This document shows positions 1 through 5,271 of a stretch of DNA of 8,431 nucleotides, piece after piece. Every line of letters begins with the position of its first letter. Position 1 is the stretch's first letter. Source of the stretch: Prolixibacteraceae bacterium (GTDB lineage: Bacteria > Bacteroidota > Bacteroidia > Bacteroidales > Prolixibacteraceae); contig JAQIDF010000386.1 of assembly GCA_027858145.1 (NCBI GenBank), forward strand, positions 1-8,431, given 5' to 3'. The notes below the pieces were generated by a model. That model did no database searches. It was not told where the DNA came from and was given only the letters and a program-made list of their open reading frames with translations. A program made the position numbers and the translations under genes.

Positions 1-269
1 TTGCATCGGCCAGTATCGGTTATACCACCGGAGTAGTGGCTGGAAATTTTGCCTGGTATGCTTTCCCGTTTATCTTTTTGCTGGCAGTGGTTTTTGCCCC
101 GCGTTACCTCAAAGCAAATATACAAACCCTTCCCGAATTTATGGGAAAACGCTTCGGACAATCCACCCGTAACATTTTGGCAATGTACACACTGGCTACC
201 ATTCTGATTTCGTGGCTGGCATTAACACTTTTTGCCGGAGGAATTCTGGTGAGTCAGATTTTAGCATAA
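1..269 (+). pseudogene. Sodium:solute symporter (SSS family), internal fragment, truncated at 3' end
   Basis: The reading frame is open at the left edge (first full codon at 3), so the gene starts outside the window. It encodes a membrane segment (WYAFPFIFLLAVVFAPRYL), the loop TLPEFMGKRFG, which matches the conserved SSS-family loop, and a second long hydrophobic segment ending LFAGGILVSQILA before a stop at 267-269. Intact SSS proteins have about 12-14 membrane segments and would continue long past this point, so the protein ends after roughly its fourth. Family members couple sodium entry to uptake of solutes such as sugars, amino acids or anions; the substrate cannot be told here. The segment looks richer in G+C than the DNA that follows, which fits backbone sequence interrupted by acquired DNA at about 262. 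The stop codon probably comes from the incoming sequence. The family call is firm; that the break is an insertion junction is inference. Confidence 0.8.
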
Positions 270-364
270 TACAAAATACTCTTAATGAATTTGTTGCTAA
301 ATCAAACGAAACCTATGGGGTTATTTTTAAGGATAATCTTGGAAACTATTATAATATAAAGAAA
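269..364 (+). pseudogene. Orphan C-terminal coding remnant, unrecognised
   Basis: A frame with no start codon runs across the symporter junction and ends at a stop at 362-364. Its translation reads like the tail of a real protein (for example ETYGVIFKDNLGNYYNIKK). It lies directly against the broken symporter frame in another register, so it may be the last 30 or so residues of a gene whose 5' part was lost when the two segments were joined. I do not recognise the family. The piece is short enough that a chance open frame is a serious alternative. Confidence 0.25.
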
Positions 365-680
365 TAAACTTGCCCTAAAGGAGTATGGCCAGTGATCCAA
401 TAGCCCACTGGTGCGCCTCTCACACCACTCCCGATGTACATCGGGATACCGGTCGGTATACGGCGGTTTGCGGAACGTTGGGTGCAAGTGTAAAAAGACA
501 ACGACACAGCAGACAATTTACTACTTACAGACAAAGAAAAGATATCGAACAGCCCACGCACAAAACAGCACATTCGCAAGCCCCGACACACAAGCCGATG
601 CTTCAGCTTGCAAAAGAGCAGTTTTTTCCTACACTCCCAGGCTCACCGACCATCCTACAAAATTGTTGAAAATTTTATTT
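365..680. other. Gene-free, dyad-rich junction region
   Basis: No convincing protein gene is present; open frames here overlap on both strands and read as low-quality peptides. The left part (388-470) is full of inverted repeats and is described separately as a possible group II intron remnant. At 474-483 lies AACGTTGGGT, which contains GTTGGGT and so fits the GTTRRRY core of integron attC sites, although no matching partner core was found nearby. From about 500 to 660 the DNA is rich in C and A on the plus strand, with many CACA and CAGC words, and I see no defined element in it. The region separates the truncated symporter from the promoter of the regulator-methylase operon and may contain the boundary of a mobile cassette. 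Confidence 0.4.
388..470 (-). ncRNA. Possible group II intron 3' end remnant (domains V-VI)
   Basis: Read on the minus strand, this stretch begins ACCGCCGTATACCGACCGG, continues into a perfect 16-bp palindrome (CCCGATGTACATCGGG, 430-445), then GTGGTGTGAGAGG, then a hairpin with CCAGTG and CACTGG arms (389-394 and 406-411, 11-nt loop). From memory, an ACCGCCGTATACC half pairing with a GTGGTGTGAGAGG half followed by a last hairpin is typical of domain V and domain VI of bacterial group II introns. The middle of the domain V stem is longer than I would expect. No intron-encoded reverse transcriptase is found upstream on that strand, so at best this is the dead 3' tail of an intron. A covariance-model search would decide; a simple cluster of inverted repeats is the alternative. 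Confidence 0.4.
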
Positions 681-734
681 GGTCAATATTTGTCCACAAA
701 AAAACATATTTGTATATTTGGACATAATTTGACC
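681..734 (+). promoter_or_regulatory. Bacteroidota-type promoter with paired operator-like dyads
   Basis: A -33 element TTTG (689-692) and a -7 element TATATTTG (713-720, fitting TAnnTTTG) are separated by 20 bp, the spacing expected for the primary sigma factor of Bacteroidota. Two 15-bp pseudo-palindromes lie on it: GGTCAATATTTGTCC at 681-695 and GGACATAATTTGACC at 720-734. Both fit GGWCAWN3WTGWCC. They are also near inverted copies of each other (13 of 16 bases match between 681-696 and the complement of 719-734). The first covers the -33 box; the second starts at the last base of the -7 box and covers the likely transcription start. This is the expected geometry for repression by the dimeric HTH protein encoded just downstream, though binding itself is inferred. 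Confidence 0.7.
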
Positions 735-746
735 AAGAAATTAGTT

Positions 747-1067
747 ATGATTAAACAAACAAAGATGTTTGGTGAACGCATCAGAAACATAAGAGAAAAT
801 GCTGGTTTATCCTTAAAATCAGTTTCTGAACAGATTAATATCGACACATCGTTACTTGCGAAAATAGAACGCAATGAAAGACAACCTACAAGACAAGTCA
901 TTAAAATGATTGCCGATTTTTTCAAGGCAGACGAAACAGTATTAAAAAACGATGTTCTGAGTGACCAAATTGCATATAAAATACTTGACGAAGAAGCAGA
1001 TTTAAGCGTTTTAAAAGCTGCCGAGGATAAAGTTAAATACCTAAAAACAGTTTACAATGGAAAATAA
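747..1067 (+). CDS. XRE-family HTH transcriptional regulator, probable controller of the methylase operon
   Basis: A 106-residue protein with a Cro/C1-type helix-turn-helix at about residues 8-62: FGERIRNIRENAGLSLKSVS, then NIDTSLLAKIERNERQPTRQ and MIADFF, the standard five-helix layout including the recognition helix around TSLLAKIERN. The remaining 40 or so residues are charged and may serve dimerisation. The ATG at 747 is chosen because it follows the promoter by a short leader and because the open frame extending upstream crosses the promoter and dyads. An ATG at 765 is possible, and no clear ribosome binding site separates the two. The gene overlaps the methyltransferase start by 11 bp, which indicates translational coupling. 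By analogy with C-proteins of R-M systems it likely binds the paired dyads upstream and sets operon expression. Its size fits the XRE family; the regulatory target is inference. Confidence 0.85.
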   Translation: MIKQTKMFGERIRNIRENAGLSLKSVSEQINIDTSLLAKIERNERQPTRQVIKMIADFFKADETVLKNDVLSDQIAYKILDEEADLSVLKAAEDKVKYLKTVYNGK

Positions 1068-2364
1068 AATTAAAGTCATAGAATTATTTGCAGGTGTTGG
1101 GGGCTTTCGTCTTGGGCTTGAAGGTTGGAATGGAAAATCTACATCATCTGGATATGAGAAAGAATTAAATACACCTTACAAAGTTGTTTGGAGCAACCAA
1201 TGGGAACCTTCAACAAAAATGCAACATGCTTCCTTAGTTTATGAAAATCGTTTTGGAAAAGACGGTCATTCAAATGAAGATATATCGCAAGTTGATGTTT
1301 CTAATATTCCCGACCACGATTTATTGGTTGGTGGTTTTCCTTGCCAAGACTACTCTGTAGCAACAACTTTGAAAAATTCAAAAGGACTTATCGGAAAAAA
1401 AGGAGTTTTATGGTGGAGCATTCACAAAATAATTTCTGAAAAACAAAATAAACCGAAGTGTTTGTTCCTTGAAAATGTAGATCGTCTTCTAATTTCACCA
1501 TCAGGGCAAAGAGGAAGAGACTTTGCAATTATTTTACAAAGTTTAAACGAGCTTGGCTATGCAGTTGAGTGGAGAGTTATAAATGCAGCCGATTTTGGTA
1601 TGCCACAGAGACGAAGAAGAATTTTTATTTTGGCATATCTCCAAGGAACTAGCATTTTTGAAAGTTTAAAGGAGGTTACACCATCAGAATGGATTTTAGA
1701 AGAAGGAACTTTAGCAGAAGCCTTTCCCGTAACATCAGAAAACATTTTATTCCCTACAGAATTTAAACTCAAAGGCGATATAGTTTCAATTTCTGAAAAC
1801 TTCAATAAAGGTGGGACAACAGGTCTTTTTGAAAATACAGGAGTAATGATTAATGGTTTAGTTACAACCCTAAAAACACAACCAAACTATGATGGAAAGT
1901 TCACGATTTTGAGAGATCTAATTCAAAATGGTGAAGTAACATCAGAATTTTATATTGACAAAAATGACATTGATAAATGGATATATTTAAAAGGTTCGAA
2001 AAAAGAAATACGAACAAACGCCCAAGGTTTTGAATACAACTATAGTGAGGGTGGAATGATATTTCCTGATCCGTTAGACAAACCTTCAAGAACAATTATA
2101 ACCGGTGAGGGAGGAAAATCTCCATCAAGATTTAAACACGTTATTCAAACCCCGAAAGGTTATAGAAGACTTTCACCAGTCGAACTTGAACGATTAAATA
2201 TGTTTCCAGATGACCATACAAAACTTGAAGGAGTTTCGGATACAAAAAGAGCTTTTTTTATGGGTAATGCATTAGTTGTCGGAGTAATTGAAAAAATTGG
2301 AATATCTTTAAATCAAAAAATTAAAGTCACAAATAAAGTATGGCAGGATTCCTATTCGGTTTAG
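1057..2364 (+). CDS. DNA (cytosine-5) methyltransferase
   Basis: A full-length 435-residue C5-MTase that transfers a methyl group from S-adenosylmethionine to carbon 5 of a cytosine in a specific DNA site. The motifs occur in canonical order: motif I ELFAGVGGFRLGL (residues 9-21, cofactor binding); motif IV GGFPCQDYS with catalytic Cys96; motif VI LENV with Glu139; motif VIII QRRRRIFI (184-191); motif IX around RRLSPVELERLNMFPDDH; motif X GNALV near residue 403. The target recognition domain should lie between motifs VIII and IX, about residues 200-365; I cannot read the recognition site from it. All catalytic residues are present and the frame is uninterrupted, so the enzyme is probably active. 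It starts inside the regulator gene and its last 25 bp overlap the next gene, so it is the middle gene of an operon. The next gene is broken by an insertion sequence, and no intact nuclease is seen in the window. Confidence 0.95.
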   Translation: MENKIKVIELFAGVGGFRLGLEGWNGKSTSSGYEKELNTPYKVVWSNQWEPSTKMQHASLVYENRFGKDGHSNEDISQVDVSNIPDHDLLVGGFPCQDYSVATTLKNSKGLIGKKGVLWWSIHKIISEKQNKPKCLFLENVDRLLISPSGQRGRDFAIILQSLNELGYAVEWRVINAADFGMPQRRRRIFILAYLQGTSIFESLKEVTPSEWILEEGTLAEAFPVTSENILFPTEFKLKGDIVSISENFNKGGTTGLFENTGVMINGLVTTLKTQPNYDGKFTILRDLIQNGEVTSEFYIDKNDIDKWIYLKGSKKEIRTNAQGFEYNYSEGGMIFPDPLDKPSRTIITGEGGKSPSRFKHVIQTPKGYRRLSPVELERLNMFPDDHTKLEGVSDTKRAFFMGNALVVGVIEKIGISLNQKIKVTNKVWQDSYSV

Positions 2365-2387
2365 ATAGTGAAGAATCACTTATAGAT
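2340..2387 (+). pseudogene. N-terminal stub of third operon gene, cut by insertion sequence
   Basis: An ATG at 2340, inside the end of the methyltransferase gene and in another frame, opens a frame beginning MAGFLFGLDSEESLID before the terminal inverted repeat of the insertion sequence starts at 2388. Reading on into the element adds 12 foreign residues and a stop at 2424-2426. The 25-bp overlap with the methylase end is typical of tightly coupled operon genes, which supports this being a real start. In a locus with this architecture the natural candidate is the restriction or effector component, but sixteen residues are too few to assign a family. The missing remainder is not visible elsewhere in the window unless the receiver-like piece after the element belongs to it, which the length makes unlikely. 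Confidence 0.6.
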
Positions 2388-2403
2388 TCAGAACAACTGA
2401 CCC
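2388..2403 (+). repeat. Left terminal inverted repeat of insertion sequence
   Basis: TCAGAACAACTGACCC is the exact complement of the repeat at 4722-4737. The bases immediately inside and outside the 16-bp match differ between the two ends, so the match marks the element tips closely. Confidence 0.88.
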
Positions 2404-2494
2404 TTACATCATTTATTACAAGTTAATTGTTTGGCATTAAGCAATCTAAATAATTAATATTATTTTTGAATTTGTATTTGAAAATGATACCTCT

Positions 2495-2809
2495 ATGACA
2501 CAAACACGATTACCTTTTTTTCCAGAAGATATTGAATTAATAAATACTTATATAGGCGTGCAAAAGAAAAACGGAATAGTTTATTATTTCAATGGAGCAA
2601 TGCCAGTTTTTCAACATCCAGAAAAAGACTATGCAAGTTTCAGGTTATTTACAAGTCAACTTGTGGTTAATGGAAATGTAAAGCAAGTTGAAATACTAAA
2701 GGCATTTAATGTTAGTGCGATAAGTGTAAAGCGTTGGGTTAAAAAGTACCGAGAAGAAGGTGCCGAGTCTTTTTTTTGTCGAAACAACAACGCAAACCTC
2801 GTAAACTAA
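2495..2809 (+). CDS. Insertion sequence transposase, upstream frame (orfA, N-terminal HTH part)
   Basis: This 104-residue frame starts MTQTRLPFFPEDIELINTY and ends with a helix-turn-helix-like segment, EILKAFNVSAISVKRWVKKYREEG, the expected DNA-binding front end of a large transposase. From memory, LPFFP starts followed by a YYF or YYLHNG stretch occur in full-length Bacteroidota transposases, where this part is continuous with the catalytic domain. Here the frame enters a run of eight T (2770-2777), and after it gives ten residues of poor quality (CRNNNANLVN) before a stop. The catalytic part continues in the -1 frame from the same T run. So the gene is either expressed by -1 ribosomal frameshifting or transcriptional slippage, or it carries an indel. 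The start ATG at 2495 lies about 90 bp inside the element end. Confidence 0.75.
   Translation: MTQTRLPFFPEDIELINTYIGVQKKNGIVYYFNGAMPVFQHPEKDYASFRLFTSQLVVNGNVKQVEILKAFNVSAISVKRWVKKYREEGAESFFCRNNNANLVN
2768..2778 (+). promoter_or_regulatory. Candidate -1 frameshift or slippage site (T8 run)
   Basis: The run of eight T at 2770-2777 lies where the two transposase frames overlap (upstream frame to 2809, downstream frame open from 2776). In the upstream frame it reads TCT TTT TTT TGT; a one-base backward slip leads into TTG TCG AAA of the catalytic frame. Homopolymer runs of this length serve as ribosomal slippery sites or RNA polymerase slippage sites in several IS families. I did not find a clear downstream stimulatory hairpin. 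Confidence 0.6.
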
Positions 2810-4713
2810 CGCAAGAGGTTTTAACAAAAATACATTCTCATTTAGCCGCAGGCGAAACTATTGATTCAATATGCACACTGTTTAATATAAAAAAAGGAAC
2901 AGTAAAAAAAGCAATAAGTACAGGACGAATTATCTTACCACCTAGGACTAAAGAACCTTTCTCAAATACAACAAAAAGTCAACGCAATGTTACTGATGAT
3001 AATCAAGCTATAGGGAAATCTTGTAACAATTTGATGGAGCGGGTATTGGCTATGCAAACAGGAGCGAATTGTCCAATAACGTTTCATAATCAAATAGATT
3101 TACAGCATGCAGGTGTACTGTTAGCCATACCGGCATTAATCACACAAGGATTATTGAGATACGAAGATGAATTTAAGCTTGAAAAAGGCTACTATCCAAC
3201 AAGTAGCGTCTTTCTATCACTGGCTATATTATCGCTACTAAGAATGAAAACACTATCCGGAGTTGACAGCTTACCCTCTGGCGAATTAGGTAAGATGATA
3301 GGTTTAGACAGAATTCCAGAAGTAAAAACATTAAGAACACGAATAGCACAATTCTGTGAAAAAACCAGTGTTGATAAGTGGAGAATGAATCTGAGTAAAG
3401 ATTGGATGGAAAATAGCCCCGAATTAAGTGCCGTATTGTACATTGATGGGCACATCAAATTATATTATGGAAAAGACACATCACCACCCAAGCGTTTTGT
3501 TAGCCGAATGCGCTTATGTCTGAGTGGCACAACAGATTACTGGGTTAATGATGTGCTTGGGCAGCCATTTTTTGTTATAAATAAAACCATTAGCGACGGC
3601 CTAATACAAACCATAAAAAATGATTTGTTGGGAAGTTTTAATAATGATGTTCCTAATCAACCTAGCAAACAAGAGTTATTGGAAGATAAATACAAAAGCC
3701 GATACATGCTTGTTTTTGACAGAGAAGGATACAGCCCCGATTTTTTCTATGATTTATGGCAAGATCGTATATCAATAGCCACATATAAAAAGAATGTAAC
3801 AGATATGTGGGATGAAGCAGAATTTTCTGAATATACAGGAAAATTACCCTTTGGCACAGACAAAACTATTGAATTAGCCGAACGTGGAGTCTTGTTGCAA
3901 AATAAGGGCAGCGAGAAAAAAATATGGGCAAGAGAGATACGAAATAAAACAAAATCGGGGCATCAAACATCGATCGTAACCACAAATTACAAACTCTCCA
4001 TCATCATGATTGGATTGTATATGTTTGCTCGATGGTCTCAGGAAAACTTTTTCAAATACATGATGCAAGAGTTTGGAATAGATACACTTGTGAGTTATTT
4101 AAAAGAGCGAATTAGCGACACTACTACTCTTGTGAATCCAGCATATAGAACCCTTGAGAATACCAGAAGAAAGCTGACTTCAAAATTGAATATAGTAAAA
4201 GCAAAATTTGCTACACTTACATTACAAGCCGAAACTATTGAAGAAAAATCAATGGAGAAATACCTTTCTAAAAAGGAAGAATTAAAGCAAGAGATTGAAC
4301 AAAGCCAGAAGAGTATTGAGCAAATTAAATCTCATAAAAAAGATGTGCCTAGTAAAATTTATTATAGTGAATTACCTGAAAATGATAAATTTAACAATGT
4401 AATCAATGAAAGAAAACACTTTTTAGATACAATTAAATTAATAAGCTATAGAGCTGAAACAGCATTGTCAAATATCATTAAAGAATACATGGCTCATAAA
4501 GATGAATCGAGACTTTTATTGAAGCAAATATATAAAACAGATGCAAACCTGATTGTTGATAATGAAAATCAAAAGTTAATTATCGAAATTCATAGATTAG
4601 CTCATTGGAAAGATGATACAGTATTAGAAAAATTATGTGAGGCTATGAATGATACTGAAACGAAATTTCCAGAATCAAACCTTACACTAACCTATAAATT
4701 GGTATCAGCTTAA
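2776..4713 (+). CDS. Insertion sequence DDE transposase, downstream frame (orfB, catalytic part)
   Basis: Up to 645 residues, in the -1 frame relative to the upstream part. The nominal start is a TTG inside the end of the T run, so independent initiation is unlikely. A -1 shift on the T run would give GAESFFLSKQQRKPRKL and a fused protein of about 740 residues. A second HTH-like segment (about 12-45: VLTKIHSHLAAGETIDSICT, then FNIKKGTVKKAI) precedes the catalytic core. Proposed catalytic residues are Asp224 in LYIDGH, Asp315 in VFDREG and Glu423 in RWSQENFFKYM, the last matching the R-E-K arrangement of IS4-like transposases. Residues about 475-545 are rich in K, E and Q and look like a coiled coil. 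The frame is intact to its end, 24 bp before the element tip. The transposase role is firm; the exact IS family and the catalytic assignments come from motif reading. Confidence 0.85.
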   Translation: MSKQQRKPRKLTQEVLTKIHSHLAAGETIDSICTLFNIKKGTVKKAISTGRIILPPRTKEPFSNTTKSQRNVTDDNQAIGKSCNNLMERVLAMQTGANCPITFHNQIDLQHAGVLLAIPALITQGLLRYEDEFKLEKGYYPTSSVFLSLAILSLLRMKTLSGVDSLPSGELGKMIGLDRIPEVKTLRTRIAQFCEKTSVDKWRMNLSKDWMENSPELSAVLYIDGHIKLYYGKDTSPPKRFVSRMRLCLSGTTDYWVNDVLGQPFFVINKTISDGLIQTIKNDLLGSFNNDVPNQPSKQELLEDKYKSRYMLVFDREGYSPDFFYDLWQDRISIATYKKNVTDMWDEAEFSEYTGKLPFGTDKTIELAERGVLLQNKGSEKKIWAREIRNKTKSGHQTSIVTTNYKLSIIMIGLYMFARWSQENFFKYMMQEFGIDTLVSYLKERISDTTTLVNPAYRTLENTRRKLTSKLNIVKAKFATLTLQAETIEEKSMEKYLSKKEELKQEIEQSQKSIEQIKSHKKDVPSKIYYSELPENDKFNNVINERKHFLDTIKLISYRAETALSNIIKEYMAHKDESRLLLKQIYKTDANLIVDNENQKLIIEIHRLAHWKDDTVLEKLCEAMNDTETKFPESNLTLTYKLVSA

Positions 4714-4721
4714 GTACCCTT

Positions 4722-4737
4722 GGGTCAGTTGTTCTGA
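4722..4737 (-). repeat. Right terminal inverted repeat of insertion sequence
   Basis: GGGTCAGTTGTTCTGA is the exact reverse complement of the left repeat at 2388-2403 and lies 8 bp after the stop codon of the catalytic transposase frame. Confidence 0.88.
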
Positions 4738-5087
4738 TGTTACAATTCTTGATTGGGAAATCAATTTACAAACCATAAACTCTGGTGATGAAAAATCAGA
4801 AGGAGAAGAAGAAGAAGATGATGATGAAACTGATGTTGAGGAGATTGATACAAGAGGTACATATACCAAAAATATAATTAAAGATATATTAAGTGACCCT
4901 TTAACAGGTCAAGATAGTTTAAAATTAATATTGATATATACCGGTAGTCAAAACTTACCAGAAATTACAGAGAAGGTAAAAATATTTCTTGAAACAGATA
5001 ATTTTATTTCTCTAAAACCAGAGAGAGATGTTAATAATTGTTGTTTAACGACTAAGAATATTAGAATTCAAGTGGTTTTTAAAGGAG
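4738..5087 (+). pseudogene. Internal fragment of a response-receiver-like protein
   Basis: Between the two mobile elements one frame (in register with codon 4739) stays open with no start of its own and runs through the IS21 left end to a stop at 5171-5173. It begins VTILDWEINLQTINSG, where the Asp of LDW aligns with the phosphoacceptor strand of receiver domains. A run of about 20 mostly acidic residues follows (GAA and GAT codons, 4796-4846). Then come TYTKNIIKDILSD and LKLILIYTGSQNLPEITEKV, matching the next helix and the strand ending in the conserved Thr. I associate LDW plus IYTG with the divergent receiver family found near defence and R-M genes. About 80-100 residues normally precede the LDW strand; these are missing, as is the C-terminus. 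It may be a lost partner of the methylase operon. The receiver fold is a motif-based call; pathway membership is inference. Confidence 0.6.
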
Positions 5088-5105
5088 TGCAAAATCCGGA
5101 GCAAA

Positions 5106-5243
5106 GCGGACACCCATTCCGTTTTAAAGCGGACAGTCATTCCGGGGCAAAACGGACACCCATTCCGTTTTAAGGCGGACACCCGTTCCGGATGAAAGCG
5201 GACACTCATTCCGGGCGAAAGCGGACACTTTTCTTACCACATT
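5106..5243 (+). repeat. Left-end IS21 repeat array, six units with exact 23-bp period
   Basis: Units start at 5106, 5129, 5152, 5175, 5198 and 5221, each exactly 23 bp apart. The core is GCGGACACCCATTCCG followed by seven less conserved bases mostly ending AAA. The third unit starts with A instead of G, the fourth has CCGTTCCG, and the sixth diverges after GCGGACAC (TTTTCTT). A degenerate seventh unit in the same phase is formed by the outer tip (ATCCGGAGCAAA at 5094-5105). IS21-family ends carry multiple internal transposase-binding repeats; this array probably binds IstA. It ends just before istA and may also influence istA transcription. Confidence 0.88.
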
Positions 5244-5271
5244 TGTGCCATCGAATTTAAAACAAAACAAG

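Larger units (their letters stand above)
2388..4737 (+). mobile_element. Insertion sequence, 2350 bp, with 16-bp perfect terminal inverted repeats
   Basis: The element is bounded by TCAGAACAACTGACCC at 2388-2403 and its exact reverse complement at 4722-4737, and its DDE transposase is split over two frames. The terminal repeats start about 90 bp before the first transposase frame and end 24 bp after the second. No target-site duplication is evident: the left flank ends CTTATAGAT and the right flank starts TGTTACAAT. A GAT triplet occurs at both outer edges only if the last bases of the right repeat are counted as flank. The element interrupts the operon downstream of the methylase. The IS family is not assigned with confidence; the transposase has the RW-E-FFK signature (YREK-like) seen in IS4-related groups. 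Confidence 0.88.

Noticed and set aside
349..591. Minus-strand open frame of 80 residues over the dyad region
   Set aside because: It shows no protein family features and overlaps structured, non-coding-looking DNA; overlapping frames on both strands here seem to be chance.
411..746. Upstream extension of the XRE regulator to give a 218-residue protein
   Set aside because: The extension crosses the intron-like dyads, the promoter and both operator-like sites and has a low-quality composition. The ATG at 747 gives a normal-length XRE protein.
1057..2364. Assigning a specific recognition sequence such as GGNCC to the methylase
   Set aside because: The target recognition domain cannot be matched to a characterised enzyme by eye; any site named would be a guess.
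2401..2494. Transposase promoter with TATTTTTG at 2461
   Set aside because: The -7-like word fits TAnnTTTG, but the nearest TTTG upstream is about 27 bp away, outside the 19-21 bp range, so a promoter cannot be supported.
4931..5173. Independent small gene starting with TTG at 4931
   Set aside because: The same frame is open upstream to the insertion sequence end and carries the LDW motif there. The 4931 start is arbitrary, and the last 28 codons are IS21 repeat DNA.
5106..5243. Regularly spaced repeats resembling a CRISPR array
   Set aside because: The period is only 23 bp, with no room for spacers, the 'repeat' itself varies, inverted copies occur at the other end of the element, and istA/istB lie between. 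It is the IS21 terminal repeat array.
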